From Pseudomonas sp. (GTDB lineage Bacteria; Pseudomonadota; Gammaproteobacteria; Pseudomonadales; Pseudomonadaceae): DNA of 64,000 nt. Of the stretch, positions 27,052 through 37,013 are shown in pieces (position 1 is the stretch's first letter; the number at the start of each line of letters is the position of its first letter). The notes under the pieces are model-generated. The model worked only from the letters and a program-made list of their open reading frames with translations. It was not told the origin of the DNA and made no database searches. The stretch covers positions 1-64,000 of the forward strand of contig JAUVYN010000008.1 in the NCBI GenBank assembly GCA_030603065.1, written 5' to 3'. A program made the position numbers and the translations under genes.

Positions 27052-27584
27052 TGTTCGAGATTCGCGAGCAGGACCCGGAGGTTTACCGCAGTCGTACCCG
27101 CCGCAGTGCGCTGATCATCATGGTGGTATTCGCCGTCCTGGCGATGGCGCTGTCGACCCTGGCGGTGCAGGTGTTCGGAGATCCGGATGGCAGCAATTTC
27201 CGCTGGAACCTGCTGGGCGTTCTAGCAGGGCTGGTGGTTACCCTGACGCTGGTACGCAAGCTGTTCTGGGCCCAGCCCTGGATGGCCGAGGCGGCCTACG
27301 GCTGGGAGCTCAAGCGCAACCTGATGCGCATCACCAACGTCATGCACAAGGTCGAGGCCGGGGTAGCTGCGGGTGACCCGATGGCCCTGCGCATCATGCG
27401 CTTTTATCACCTGGGCCTGATCCAGATGCATCGTCTGGATGACAATTCGACTGCATTGTTGGAGCTACGCGCTGAGAGTCAGACTCATCTGGAGCGGCTC
27501 GAGCGAGCCGGGATCGATCCAGATCAGAGCCGTTTCGATCCCGGCTGGCTCGCGGAACTCGGGGAATTCGAGAAGCCCGCTTGA
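27051..27584 (+). CDS. DUF3087-type membrane protein
   Basis: The 177-residue protein starts MFEIREQDPEVYRSRTRR and has two membrane helices at about 22-42 and 52-68, followed by a soluble helical domain with WELKRNLMRITNVMHKVE. The pattern matches DUF3087 proteins of gammaproteobacteria, which have no known function. It overlaps the FrnE gene by one base (TGATG), so translation is coupled. Convergent with the calcium antiporter gene. Confidence 0.8.
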   Translation: MFEIREQDPEVYRSRTRRSALIIMVVFAVLAMALSTLAVQVFGDPDGSNFRWNLLGVLAGLVVTLTLVRKLFWAQPWMAEAAYGWELKRNLMRITNVMHKVEAGVAAGDPMALRIMRFYHLGLIQMHRLDDNSTALLELRAESQTHLERLERAGIDPDQSRFDPGWLAELGEFEKPA

Positions 27585-27590
27585 CCCGGA

Positions 27591-28556
27591 TCAGTTGGCG
27601 ATCAGGGCGAAACTTGCCAGCAGATACGCGGCGTAGGCGCCAAGCAGCACGGCTCCTTCGGTTCGACTGAGCCTGCGACCGGTGTACAAAAAGGCTAGCA
27701 GCAATACCGCGGTGGCGAGCATTACCCACTGGTCGAACCCCAGAATCCGCTCATCCAGCGGTAGCGGGGCCATCAGTCCAGCCACGCCAAGAATACCCAG
27801 CAAATTGAATATGTTGCTGCCAAGGATATTGCCGACAGCCACGTCCGCATGTCTGCGCAGTGCTGCGATGACCGACACGGTCAACTCGGGAAGCGAGGTT
27901 CCAACCGCCACAAGCGTCAGACCTATCACCGCCTTGGACAGCCCCAGCGACTCGGCGATGCCTACCGCCCCGTGAAGCAGTACCTGCGAGCCGGCAATCA
28001 GCAAGACAAGCCCTCCGCCGAGAGCACCGAGAATCCAGCCGGCACGAGGCGGCACGGGCTGAACCTCATCGGCCTCTGCCGCGTGCATGGCACCAGGCGC
28101 AGAGCTGGCGGGTGCCCGCTCGGTCCGGTAGGCCCAGGCGAGGTAGGCGGCCAGGCTCGCCAGCAGGACGAGAGCGCCGATACGGTTGAGCTCTCCTCCC
28201 ATTACCAGCAGCATGAACAGCACGCTGGCACCTATGACAGTCGTCGCATCCCGGCGCAGCGCCAGCGGCTGCACGCTCAGCGGCATGATGACCGCACATA
28301 ACCCGAGAATGAGTAGCACGTTGCCGATGTTGCTGCCAACCACATTACCGATGGCGATATCCGGCTGGCCACCCAGCGCCGCATTGACCGATACAACCAG
28401 CTCTGGAGCAGAGGTGCCGAATCCAACAATGACCAGACCGCTTAACAGAGGCGAGACCCCGAAGCGCCTGGCCGCGCCCAGAGCGCCGCGGATGAGAACT
28501 TCACCACCGAGGGTCAGCAGAAGAATGCCGGCAACCACAAGGGCGACGTTCAACAT
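27591..28556 (-). CDS. CaCA-family calcium/sodium antiporter (YrbG-like)
   Basis: The 321-residue protein has about ten membrane helices in two inverted halves. Each half has the alpha-repeat: GFGTSAPELVVSVNAAL with GNVVGSNIGN, and AVGTSLPELTVSVIAAL with GNILGSNIFN. It should exchange Ca2+ for Na+ or H+. The loop between halves is Ala/Pro-rich. The ATG at 28556 begins directly with the first helix; the frame continues to 28643 with a His/Pro-rich stretch and a weak ribosome site in both cases, so the start is uncertain. Confidence 0.88.
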   Translation of the reverse strand: MLNVALVVAGILLLTLGGEVLIRGALGAARRFGVSPLLSGLVIVGFGTSAPELVVSVNAALGGQPDIAIGNVVGSNIGNVLLILGLCAVIMPLSVQPLALRRDATTVIGASVLFMLLVMGGELNRIGALVLLASLAAYLAWAYRTERAPASSAPGAMHAAEADEVQPVPPRAGWILGALGGGLVLLIAGSQVLLHGAVGIAESLGLSKAVIGLTLVAVGTSLPELTVSVIAALRRHADVAVGNILGSNIFNLLGILGVAGLMAPLPLDERILGFDQWVMLATAVLLLAFLYTGRRLSRTEGAVLLGAYAAYLLASFALIAN

Positions 28557-28691
28557 GAACCAGTGCTCGGAACCAGAGTGCGCAGAATGCACATGGGGCA
28601 GACCATCAGGCAGGGCCGGCGAGGAATGTGCCGGCGGTTGCATCAGATTAAGCAGGCATCAAAGAAAAGAGAAGGGGGGACCGGAAATAAA

Positions 28692-28714
28692 GGACCCGGC
28701 ATTGCACCGGGTCC
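28692..28714 (-). terminator. Rho-independent terminator of glcB
   Basis: A perfect 8-bp stem (GGACCCGG/CCGGGTCC) with a seven-base loop is followed on the minus strand by TTTATTT. It starts 23 bp past the glcB stop. Confidence 0.85.
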
Positions 28715-28737
28715 GTTTAGCCATACTTAGTGGCTGT

Positions 28738-30915
28738 TCAGCAACCGTACTTGGCCTTGAACTCGCGACGACGACGGTGCAGAACCGGCTCGGTGTAACC
28801 GTTGGGCTGCTTGGTGCCTTCGACGCACAGCTCGACGGCAGCCTGGAAGGCTACGCTGTCATCGAAGTTCGGCGCCATCGGCTTGTAGGCCGGGTCGCTG
28901 GCGTTCTGTCGGTCGACCACCGCAGCCATGCGCTTCATGGTTTCCATCACCTGCTCTTCGGTGCAGATGCCATGACGCAGCCAGTTGGCGATGTGCTGGC
29001 TGGAAATACGCAGGGTAGCGCGGTCTTCCATCAGGCCCACGTCGTTGATGTCCGGCACCTTGGAGCAACCCACGCCCTGGTCGATCCAGCGCACCACGTA
29101 GCCGAGGATACCCTGCGCATTGTTGTCGAGCTCCTGCTGCACTTCTTCCTTGGACCAGTTGGGAGTCGCTGCCAGCGGCAGGGTCAGGATGTCATCGACC
29201 GAGGCCGGGGTGCGCTTGGCCAGTTCTTCCTGGCGCTCGAACACGTTGACCTTGTGATAGTGCAGGGCGTGCAGGGTGGCTGCTGTCGGGGACGGAACCC
29301 AGGCGGTGTTGGCGCCGGACATCGGGTGGCCGATCTTCTGTTCGAGCATGGCCGCCATCAGGTCGGGCATGGCCCACATGCCCTTGCCGATCTGGGCGCG
29401 GCCCTTGAGGCCGGTGGCCAGGCCGATATCCACGTTATTGTTCTCGTATGCGCCGATCCACTTGGCGGCTTTCATTTCGCCCTTGCGCACCATGGCGCCG
29501 GCTTCCATGGAGGTGTGAATCTCGTCACCGGTACGGTCGAGGAAGCCGGTGTTGATGAACACGACGCGCTCGCTGGCTGCCTTGATGCAGGCCTTGAGGT
29601 TGACGGTGGTGCGGCGCTCTTCGTCCATGATGCCAACCTTGAGCGTGTTGCGCTGCATGCCGAGCATGTCTTCCACCTGACCGAACAGGCGCGTGGTGAA
29701 CTCGACCTCTTCCGGGCCGTGCATCTTCGGCTTGACGATGTAGACCGAGCCGGTGCGGGTGTTCTTGCGGCTGGTGTTGCCGTTGAGGTTGTGCAGCGCG
29801 ATCAGGCTGGTGACGGCGGCGTCCATGATGCCCTCGGGCACCTCGTTGCCGTCCTTGTCGAGAATGGCATCGTTGGTCATCAGGTGGCCGACGTTACGCA
29901 CGAACAGCAGCGAGCGGCCGTGCAGGGTCAGGCTGGAGCCGTCTGCGCGGGTGTACTCGCGGTCCGGGTTCATGGTACGGGTGAACGAGCTGCCGCCCTT
30001 GGCGACGTTCTCGGCCAGGTCGCCCTTCATCAGGCCCAGCCAGTTGCGGTAGACCACGACCTTGTCGTCCGCGTCGACCGCGGCGACCGAGTCTTCGCAG
30101 TCCATGATGGTGGTCAGGGCCGATTCCATCAGCACGTCCTTCACACCGGCCGCATCGGTCTGGCCGATGTTGCTGGTAGGATCGATCTGGATTTCGAAGT
30201 GCAGGCCATTGTGCTTGAGCAGCACCGCCTTGGGTTCGTCGGCCTGGCCCTGGAAGGCAATGAACTGAGTAGCGTCCTTCAGTCCGGTCTGGCTGCCATC
30301 TTTCAGAGCAACGGACAACTGCCCGTCCTTGATGCGGTAGGCTGTGGAGTCGACATGGGAGCCTTTGGCCAGGGGCGCGGCCTCATCCAGGAAGGCGCGG
30401 GCGAAGGCAATGACCTTGTTGCCGCGGATCTCGTTGTAGCCCGGGCCCTTGGTCGCGCCGTCTTCCTCGGAAATGGCATCGGTACCGTAGAGTGCGTCGT
30501 ACAGCGAACCCCAGCGGGCGTTGGCTGCGTTCAGGGCAAAGCGGGCATTCATGACAGGCACAACCAGCTGCGGGCCGGCCATGCTGGCAATTTCCTCGTC
30601 CACGTTCTGAGTGGTGGCCTTGAAGTCAGCCGGTTCGGGCAGCAGGTATCCGATCTCCTGCAGGAACGCCTTGTAGGCGACCGGATCATGAGCCTGACCG
30701 GCGCGCTGCTGGTGCCATTTATCAATCTGGGCCTGAAACTCGTCGCGCTTGGCCAGCAGAGCCTTGTTCACTGGCGCAAGGTCGGATATCAGCTTCTCAA
30801 GGCCGGACCAGAAGGCATCGACGTTCACACCGCTGCCCGGAATGGCCTGCTGGTTGATGAAGTCGTGAAGAACCTTGGCAACCTGCAAGCTGCCGACCTG
30901 GACGCGTTCAGTCAT
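28738..30915 (-). CDS. glcB: Malate synthase G
   Basis: The 725-residue enzyme has the usual length of malate synthase G and condenses glyoxylate with acetyl-CoA to malate, completing the glyoxylate bypass. Characteristic sequence includes [93 protein letters not shown] and [24 protein letters not shown]. No glycolate oxidase genes adjoin it, so it stands alone with its own terminator. The long frame on the opposite strand is a codon-bias shadow. Confidence 0.97.
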   Translation of the reverse strand: MTERVQVGSLQVAKVLHDFINQQAIPGSGVNVDAFWSGLEKLISDLAPVNKALLAKRDEFQAQIDKWHQQRAGQAHDPVAYKAFLQEIGYLLPEPADFKATTQNVDEEIASMAGPQLVVPVMNARFALNAANARWGSLYDALYGTDAISEEDGATKGPGYNEIRGNKVIAFARAFLDEAAPLAKGSHVDSTAYRIKDGQLSVALKDGSQTGLKDATQFIAFQGQADEPKAVLLKHNGLHFEIQIDPTSNIGQTDAAGVKDVLMESALTTIMDCEDSVAAVDADDKVVVYRNWLGLMKGDLAENVAKGGSSFTRTMNPDREYTRADGSSLTLHGRSLLFVRNVGHLMTNDAILDKDGNEVPEGIMDAAVTSLIALHNLNGNTSRKNTRTGSVYIVKPKMHGPEEVEFTTRLFGQVEDMLGMQRNTLKVGIMDEERRTTVNLKACIKAASERVVFINTGFLDRTGDEIHTSMEAGAMVRKGEMKAAKWIGAYENNNVDIGLATGLKGRAQIGKGMWAMPDLMAAMLEQKIGHPMSGANTAWVPSPTAATLHALHYHKVNVFERQEELAKRTPASVDDILTLPLAATPNWSKEEVQQELDNNAQGILGYVVRWIDQGVGCSKVPDINDVGLMEDRATLRISSQHIANWLRHGICTEEQVMETMKRMAAVVDRQNASDPAYKPMAPNFDDSVAFQAAVELCVEGTKQPNGYTEPVLHRRRREFKAKYGC

Positions 30916-31092
30916 GGAATACCCTCACTCTGCTGACAAACCGCGGCAAAAATGCGCGGTACGTGGAATTTGGAGACGCAGCATATTACACGATGATCGG
31001 TTGCAAATCATGCCCAAGCCGTGGATTCTGTCCAGCTGGCCCCGGGGCGATGCGCGTCCCGCGGATATGACAGCAAAGCTGGTGGAAGGTTG

Positions 31093-32031
31093 ATGGATCA
31101 GGCGTTTTTGGATCTGCTGGTGGAAAACCTGCCCGAACTGGAGCCCGATCGGGCCTGTGACGAGGCGGCTTTGCGCTATGCGAATTACTATGGCATAGAT
31201 TTTACCCGGCACGTGTCGCAACACCTGGGGCGTGTCCATGCCGACGGCTTCGATCTGGCGGTGCAGATCTGGCGTCCCGAGCGGGCGGTTTCGACGCTGT
31301 TCTTCCTGCATGGTTACTATGACCATATGGGCTTGTACAAGCACCTGATTCGCTGGGCCCTCGGTCACCGCATGGCCGTAATCGGCTTTGATCTGCCTGG
31401 CCACGGTCTGTCCAGCGGCGAACGAGCCAGCATCGACTGTTTTACGCGTTACCAGTCCGCCCTGGACGCGGTACTGGAACAGGCGGCCTCCTGGCGGCTG
31501 CCTGGTCCCTGGCATCTGCTTGGGCAGAGTACTGGCGGTGCGATTCTGATCGACCGTCTGCTCAACGGCCCGCTGCCCGAGGATCTTGGTCAGACGATCC
31601 TTATGGCGCCCCTGGTGCGCCCCCGGCAGTGGGGTATGTCCCAGGTAAGTCTTCGCCTTCTGGGTGGGTTCGTGCAGCAATTGGGTCGCCGCTTCACTGC
31701 AAACTCTACCGATGAAGAGTTTCTCGCCTTCATTCGCGAGCGGGATCCGTTGCAACCGATGGTACTGCCGGTGGCCTGGGTGCAGGCGCTGGAGCAGTGG
31801 ATCCCGAGAATCGAGGGGGCTGCCCCGGCGGCTTATCGACCGCTGATAATTCAGGGCCAGCAGGACGGTACCGTTGACTGGCAGCACAATATTCGCGTGT
31901 TGCAGGACAAGTTCGAACAGCCCGAGCTGCTCTACCTGCCCCGCGCGCGCCATCACCTGGTCAACGAAGGCAAGGTTCATCGCAAGCAGTACTTCGACTG
32001 GCTCAGCCAGCAGTTGGGCTTCAAGCCATGA
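31093..32031 (+). CDS. Alpha/beta hydrolase (lysophospholipase/monoacylglycerol lipase-like)
   Basis: The 312-residue protein has an oxyanion strand FFLHGYYDHMGLY, FDLPGHGLSSGER, the nucleophile elbow GQSTGGA (Ser near residue 159), an acid in QGQQDGTVDW, and the catalytic His in ARHHLVNE. These match the Hydrolase_4 (serine aminopeptidase S33) type. The ATG at 31093 has GGAAGG upstream; the frame from 31021 lacks support. The substrate is unknown. Divergent from glcB across a 177-bp gap that must carry both promoters. Confidence 0.88.
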   Translation: MDQAFLDLLVENLPELEPDRACDEAALRYANYYGIDFTRHVSQHLGRVHADGFDLAVQIWRPERAVSTLFFLHGYYDHMGLYKHLIRWALGHRMAVIGFDLPGHGLSSGERASIDCFTRYQSALDAVLEQAASWRLPGPWHLLGQSTGGAILIDRLLNGPLPEDLGQTILMAPLVRPRQWGMSQVSLRLLGGFVQQLGRRFTANSTDEEFLAFIRERDPLQPMVLPVAWVQALEQWIPRIEGAAPAAYRPLIIQGQQDGTVDWQHNIRVLQDKFEQPELLYLPRARHHLVNEGKVHRKQYFDWLSQQLGFKP

Positions 32032-32037
32032 GTTCGC

Positions 32038-32784
32038 TCAGGGGTTGAGTGCATCCCTGACTGCCAGCTCGACGGTCCGGTAGAACAGTCGGCCCTGTTC
32101 CGACTCGCTCCATGCCAGATATCCGCGAAGATCATCGTCCGACAGGTCCCGATAGACGTGCGCCAGGGTCTCGGGAAGATCCGGGCGCATCTGGTTGCGC
32201 AGCGAGTCGCGGCGCCCGGTCACCGTAGATTCGGGAATCTGCAGTAGTCCACCCAGAAAGGTATTGGCGCTCTGCGCAGCCAGTCCGGCCAGGGACAGGC
32301 TCACTTCCACTCCAAGATCCAGGGCCGGCAGCACCTCTCCCAGCCGGTTGATCAACTGCTGGCGTGTCGAGCTGATCTGATGCTGTGGCAATCCCCGCTG
32401 CATGGCGACGATGGAAGCAGGTGAAGTCGCCCGAGTTTCGGCGGCCACGATTTGACGGCCCAAGGTACTGTTGTAGAAGCGCAGAGCTTCGCGATGGTCA
32501 GCTTCGGTCATGGCCAATGCCAGGCGCGCCTGCGCGCGGTCATGCATGCCCTGGGGTTCGAAGCGCTGGTTGCTCTGGCGCACCAGTGAATCGTAGACCG
32601 CCGGCGGCAGTTGCTGGGCATAGCGTTGCTGCGCGGCGCGCAGGGCGAACTGAAAATGCTGTTGATGCTGAGCCATGCCGGAGACCTGATAAAGCTCGGC
32701 GGTCGGTACCGCGTGGGCAGACAGGCCTGTCAGCATGAAAAGGGTGAACAGGGCGAACATGAAGGTGCGGAGGGGGAGACGCAT
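32038..32784 (-). CDS. Secreted protein, DUF2059-like
   Basis: The 248-residue precursor has a signal peptide ending near LSAHAVP, and the rest is helical. The C-terminal DLSDDDLRGYLAWSESEQGRLFYRTVELA resembles the DUF2059 pattern (helix, then F/Y-x-S-P/E-x-G). It is periplasmic with unknown function. Convergent with the hydrolase gene (6-bp gap). Confidence 0.7.
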   Translation of the reverse strand: MRLPLRTFMFALFTLFMLTGLSAHAVPTAELYQVSGMAQHQQHFQFALRAAQQRYAQQLPPAVYDSLVRQSNQRFEPQGMHDRAQARLALAMTEADHREALRFYNSTLGRQIVAAETRATSPASIVAMQRGLPQHQISSTRQQLINRLGEVLPALDLGVEVSLSLAGLAAQSANTFLGGLLQIPESTVTGRRDSLRNQMRPDLPETLAHVYRDLSDDDLRGYLAWSESEQGRLFYRTVELAVRDALNP

Positions 32785-32944
32785 TGGTGCCTCTTGAGCG
32801 GATTCGTGGGGCTAGTGTCAGGTTCTTGCCGGCACTTGTCGAGTGGCTCCGAAGGACTACAATGCCGCTTACCGGCTATCCGGGAGCAGCCTCGTTTCAG
32901 CCGACCGCTGGAGCGCCATCAGTTCAATTTCGAGTGTCCTTAAG

Positions 32945-33580
32945 ATGTCCGAGTTCCCCGTGGTGGCAGTCGAGTGTTTCGAGCTGATCGCAGATGATCT
33001 GGCGGTAAGGGGGTGGTCCGTGCAGGCTGCTGCGATTCCCTTCGACCTTGCCGCGCAGCTGGCGCAGATCTGCCGCGCCCTCTGGCAAGCGGATCAACTG
33101 ACGCCAGCAGCGATCGGTCGCGGCGCGGATCTTGCTGTGGTGCCCGAAATTCGTGGTGACTACACCCGCTGGCTGGACGATTGCCCGGCTTCGCCGGCGC
33201 GAAGCGCCTATCTCAAGCTGATGAGTGAGCTACGCGATACGCTCAACCGTACGCTGTTTCTCGGTCTGGATACCTTCGAAACGCATTTTGCGCTCTACCC
33301 GCCGGGCGCCGGCTATAGCAAGCATCTGGACCGGTTCCAGAACAGCCCGCTGCGAACCGTCTCGGTAGTGGCCTACCTGAATGCCGACTGGCAGCCGGGG
33401 GATGGCGGCGAGCTACGCCTGCACCTGAAGGAGGGTGTTGTCGACGTCGAGCCCCGCGCCGGAACGCTCGCAGTCTTCATGAGTGCGCGGATTCTGCATG
33501 AAGTACTGCCGGCCCAGCGCGACCGCTGCAGTCTGGTCGGCTGGTTTCGGCGCCGCCCCGACAATCCGCTGCTGCGCTGA
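32945..33580 (+). CDS. 2OG-Fe(II) oxygenase, SM-20/PKHD-like
   Basis: The 211-residue protein shows LYPPGAGYSKHLDRFQ with the His-x-Asp iron pair, TVSVVAYLN, DGGELRLHL, and RILHEVLPAQRDRCSLVGWFRR with the distal His and oxoglutarate-binding Arg. This matches the prolyl-4-hydroxylase alpha-like PKHD fold. The bacterial substrate is unknown; related Pseudomonas proteins hydroxylate elongation factor Tu, so a protein substrate is possible. The start at 32945 follows homology; its ribosome site is weak. The next gene starts 1 bp after the stop. Confidence 0.88.
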   Translation: MSEFPVVAVECFELIADDLAVRGWSVQAAAIPFDLAAQLAQICRALWQADQLTPAAIGRGADLAVVPEIRGDYTRWLDDCPASPARSAYLKLMSELRDTLNRTLFLGLDTFETHFALYPPGAGYSKHLDRFQNSPLRTVSVVAYLNADWQPGDGGELRLHLKEGVVDVEPRAGTLAVFMSARILHEVLPAQRDRCSLVGWFRRRPDNPLLR

Positions 33581-33581
33581 C

Positions 33582-34070
33582 ATGCGGAAGGTACTGGTAA
33601 GCCGCTGCCTGCTGGGCCACCCGGTACGCTACGATGGTGGGGCACAGGGTCCGTTCGCCCTGCTCGAACGGTGGCAGGCGCTCGGACTGGTCGTGCCACT
33701 CTGTCCTGAGGTGGCCGGAGGCCTGCCTACTCCGCGGCCTCCGGCAGAGATCCGGGGCGCTCGGGGCGCCGACGCGCTGGCCGGCCTCATCCCGGTGCTC
33801 ACCATAGAGGGGGAGGATGTCAGCGCAGCCTTCCTGGGTGGCGCACTCCGGGCAGTCGAGTTGGCTCGGCAGGAGAACATCCGGTTTGCCCTGCTCAAGG
33901 CGCGCAGTCCCTCCTGTGGCAACGAAGAGGGTTACGACGGCAGTTTCAGCGGCAGGCGAGTGGCTGGAGAAGGGGTGACAGCCGCGGCTCTGCGCCAGGC
34001 CGGCGTCAGAGTATTCAATGAGGGGCAGATTGCGGAGCTGGCGCAAATGCTCGAAGGCCGGATCGGATAG
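33582..34070 (+). CDS. DUF523 family protein
   Basis: The 162-residue protein starts MRKVLVSRCLLGHPVRYDGG, typical of DUF523 (YbbK-like). Further motifs are CPEVAGGLPTPRPPAEI and LLKARSPSCGN, giving conserved Cys residues in CLLG, CPE and SCG that could bind a metal or cluster. The function is unknown. It directly follows the oxygenase gene (one-base gap) and ends at a strong terminator shared with serA. Confidence 0.88.
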   Translation: MRKVLVSRCLLGHPVRYDGGAQGPFALLERWQALGLVVPLCPEVAGGLPTPRPPAEIRGARGADALAGLIPVLTIEGEDVSAAFLGGALRAVELARQENIRFALLKARSPSCGNEEGYDGSFSGRRVAGEGVTAAALRQAGVRVFNEGQIAELAQMLEGRIG

Positions 34071-34090
34071 TTGGCTAGGCGGATATGGAA

Positions 34091-34110
34091 AGGGCGCCCT
34101 GAGGCGCCCT
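34091..34110. terminator. Bidirectional rho-independent terminator
   Basis: AGGGCGCC and GGCGCCCT form a perfect 8-bp stem with a four-base loop, followed by five T on the plus strand and by TTTCC on the minus strand. It sits between the convergent DUF523 and serA genes and serves both. Confidence 0.9.
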
Positions 34111-34127
34111 TTTTCAACGACTGTAGA

Positions 34128-35357
34128 TCAGAACAGCACCCGGCTGCGGATGGTGCCCTTGACCTGCTGCAGCTTTTCCAGCGCCAGATCGGAATATTCG
34201 GCGTCCACATCGATGACCACGTAGCCGACCTTTTCGTTGGTCTGCAGGAACTGGCCGCAGATGTTGATGCCGTTTTCGGCGAACACCTGGTTGATCTCGC
34301 TCATCACCCCTGGCACGTTCTGGTGAATGTGCAGCAGGCGATGCTTGCCCGGGTGCGACGGCAGTGCCACCTCGGGGAAGTTGACCGAGGTGATGGAAGT
34401 GCCGTTGTCGCTGTAACGTACCAGTTTCTCTGCGACTTCCAAACCGATGTTGGCCTGGGCTTCCATGGTCGAGCCGCCAATGTGCGGAGTCAGGATGCAG
34501 TTGTCGAACTCGCGCAGCGGGCTGATGAACTCATCATCGTTGGAGCGCGGCTCGACCGGGAACACGTCGATCGCGGCGCCGTTCAGGTGCTTGTCGCGCA
34601 AGGCGGCAGCCAGTGCATCGATGTCCACCACGGTGCCTCGCGCAGCATTGATCAGGATGCCGCCCTTCTTCATGGCGCGGATTTCTTTCTCGCCGATCAT
34701 CCACTTGGTGGCGGCGGTCTCCGGAACGTGCAAAGTGACGATGTCTGCCTGGGCCAGCAGATCGGTTAGCGAGCCGACCTGCTGGGCGTTGCCCAGGGGC
34801 AGCTTGGTTACCACGTCATAGAACAGTACCTGCATCCCGAGGCCTTCGGCCAGAACCGACAGCTGGGTGCCGATGGAGCCGTAGCCAATGATACCGAGCT
34901 TCTTGCCACGGATCTCGAAGGAGCCGGTGGCGCTCTTGATCCAGCCGCCACGGTGACAGGAGGCATTCTTCTCCGGTATGCCGCGCAGCAGCAGGATGGC
35001 TTCCGCCAGTACCAGCTCGGCAACCGAACGGGTATTGGAGTAGGGGGCATTGAACACCGCAACACCGCGCTCCATGGCGGCCGTCAGGTCGACCTGATTG
35101 GTGCCGATACAGAAGCAGCCGACGGCAACCAGTTTGGGCGCGCAGGCGAAGATCTCTTCGGTCAGCTGCGTACGCGAGCGGATGCCAACGAAATGCGCAT
35201 CGGCAATGGCTTCCTTCAATTGCGCTTCCGGCAGGGAGCTGGTGTGGTACTCGATGTTGGTGTAGCCGGCTGCCTTGAGGGTATCGACCGCAGACTGGTG
35301 TACGCCCTCGAGGAGCAGAAACTTGATCTTGCCTTTGTCCAGCGAGGTGGTGGCCAT
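34128..35357 (-). CDS. serA: D-3-phosphoglycerate dehydrogenase
   Basis: The 409-residue enzyme oxidises 3-phosphoglycerate to 3-phosphohydroxypyruvate, the first step of serine synthesis. The order is an N-terminal substrate domain, the Rossmann motif LGIIGYGSIGTQLSVLAEG (about 155-175), NAARGTVVDIDAL, the catalytic region LTPHIGGSTMEAQ with the His, and a C-terminal ACT domain starting near HRLLHIHQNVPGV that in E. coli-type enzymes mediates serine inhibition. It is divergent from the D-2-hydroxyglutarate dehydrogenase gene. Confidence 0.97.
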   Translation of the reverse strand: MATTSLDKGKIKFLLLEGVHQSAVDTLKAAGYTNIEYHTSSLPEAQLKEAIADAHFVGIRSRTQLTEEIFACAPKLVAVGCFCIGTNQVDLTAAMERGVAVFNAPYSNTRSVAELVLAEAILLLRGIPEKNASCHRGGWIKSATGSFEIRGKKLGIIGYGSIGTQLSVLAEGLGMQVLFYDVVTKLPLGNAQQVGSLTDLLAQADIVTLHVPETAATKWMIGEKEIRAMKKGGILINAARGTVVDIDALAAALRDKHLNGAAIDVFPVEPRSNDDEFISPLREFDNCILTPHIGGSTMEAQANIGLEVAEKLVRYSDNGTSITSVNFPEVALPSHPGKHRLLHIHQNVPGVMSEINQVFAENGINICGQFLQTNEKVGYVVIDVDAEYSDLALEKLQQVKGTIRSRVLF

Positions 35358-35531
35358 ATGTCAGTTACTCGCAATGCAGAAGTAGGAAGTACCGCCAGGA
35401 CCGGGCGCGAATCGGCCGACATAAGTGTCCTGTTTCGGAAGCCGCGTATGCTAGCATAAACTCCCTTTTTTGATGCCCCGGCCTGCATGAAAAACCTTCA
35501 GGCGCAGCATGAATTCCGTTTGAGAGCCGCC

Positions 35532-36923
35532 ATGACCCCCGAAGCCGTGATCGAAACCCTCAAGACACTGGTCGACGCCGACAAGGTCCGAACCGACGCT
35601 GAGTCACTCAATACCTGGGGAAAGGACTGGACGAAGCATTTCGAGCCGGCGCCGCTGGCCATTGTCTTTCCCAAGACCGTCGAGCAGGTGCAGGCGATCG
35701 TCCGTCTTGCCAACGAGCAGAAGCTGGCGCTGGTGCCGTCGGGTGGCAGAACCGGCCTTTCCGCGGCGGCAGTGGCGGCAAATGGCGAGATCGTCGTCTC
35801 CTTCGATTACATGAATCAGATTCTGGAGTTCAACGAGTTCGATCGCACCGTGGTCTGCCAGCCGGGTGTGGTCACCGCGCAGCTGCAGCAGTTCGCCGAG
35901 GACAAGGGGCTGTACTATCCGGTGGACTTCGCGTCCGCCGGATCGAGCAACATCGGCGGCAATATCGGAACCAATGCTGGCGGTATCAAGGTGATTCGCT
36001 ACGGCATGACCCGTAACTGGGTCGCCGGCATGAAGGTAGTTACCGGTACCGGCGAGCTGCTGGAGCTGAACAAGGATTTGATCAAGAACGCCACAGGTTA
36101 TGACCTGCGCCATCTGTTCATTGGTGCGGAGGGCACGCTGGGCTTCGTGGTCGAGGCGACGATGCGGCTGGAAAGGGCGCCTAAGAACCTCACCGCGATG
36201 GTGCTGGGTACGCCCGATTTCGATTCGATCATGCCAGTGCTGCACGCCTTCCAGAGCAAGCTGGACCTGACCGCCTTCGAATTCTTCTCGGACAAGGCGA
36301 TGGCCAAGATCATGGGGCGTGGCGACGTACCCGCGCCCTTCGAAACCGACTGCCCATTCTATGCGCTTCTGGAGTTCGAAGCGCTGAACGAAGACATCGC
36401 CAACCAGGCGCTGGAAATCTTCGAGCATTGCGTTGAGCAGGGCTGGGTGCTGGACGGCGTGATGAGCCAGAGCGAGACGCAGCTGCAGAACCTCTGGAAG
36501 CTGCGCGAGTTCATCTCCGAGACCATCTCCCACTGGACGCCCTACAAGAATGACATCTCGGTTACCGTCGGCAAGGTACCGGCCTTCCTGCACGATATCG
36601 ACACCATCGTCGGCGAACATTATCCGGATTTCGAAATCGTCTGGTTCGGCCATATTGGCGACGGCAATCTGCACTTGAATATCCTCAAGCCGGAAACCAT
36701 GACCAAGGACGAGTTCTTCGCCAAGTGCGCTACGGTGAACAAGTGGGTCTTCGAGATCGTGCAGAAGTACAACGGCTCGATCTCCGCCGAGCACGGCGTG
36801 GGCATGACCAAGCGCGATTATCTGGAGTACAGCCGCAGCCCGGCCGAGATTGCGTTGATGAAGTCGGTGAAGGCCGTGTTCGATCCGAATGGGGTCATGA
36901 ATCCAGGGAAGATTTTTGCCTGA
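35532..36923 (+). CDS. FAD-linked D-2-hydroxyglutarate dehydrogenase
   Basis: The 463-residue flavoprotein has the VAO-type FAD-binding domain (VPSGGRTGLSAAAV, SAGSSNIGGNIGTNAGGIKVIRYG, ATGYDLRHLFIGAEGTLG) and the FAD-oxidase C domain with WFGHIGDGNLHLNI and SAEHGVGMTKR (metal and substrate residues). In Pseudomonas stutzeri a homologue removes the D-2-hydroxyglutarate made by SerA as a by-product and so drives serine synthesis. The divergent serA here supports the same role. The start is set at 35532; an ATG at 35487 is also in frame and neither has a strong ribosome site. Confidence 0.9.
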   Translation: MTPEAVIETLKTLVDADKVRTDAESLNTWGKDWTKHFEPAPLAIVFPKTVEQVQAIVRLANEQKLALVPSGGRTGLSAAAVAANGEIVVSFDYMNQILEFNEFDRTVVCQPGVVTAQLQQFAEDKGLYYPVDFASAGSSNIGGNIGTNAGGIKVIRYGMTRNWVAGMKVVTGTGELLELNKDLIKNATGYDLRHLFIGAEGTLGFVVEATMRLERAPKNLTAMVLGTPDFDSIMPVLHAFQSKLDLTAFEFFSDKAMAKIMGRGDVPAPFETDCPFYALLEFEALNEDIANQALEIFEHCVEQGWVLDGVMSQSETQLQNLWKLREFISETISHWTPYKNDISVTVGKVPAFLHDIDTIVGEHYPDFEIVWFGHIGDGNLHLNILKPETMTKDEFFAKCATVNKWVFEIVQKYNGSISAEHGVGMTKRDYLEYSRSPAEIALMKSVKAVFDPNGVMNPGKIFA

Positions 36924-37013
36924 GGCTCCGGGTAGCTGCCAGCCACATCAATCAAGGCGCCGGCGCGCACACCGCCCCGACTCGGCTTCGCCGGCCAAAA
37001 GATGAGAGTAGCC

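Noticed and set aside
28186..30936. 916-codon open frame on the plus strand opposite glcB and the calcium antiporter
   Set aside because: It spans two well-identified genes and their terminator on the other strand; it is a codon-bias shadow.
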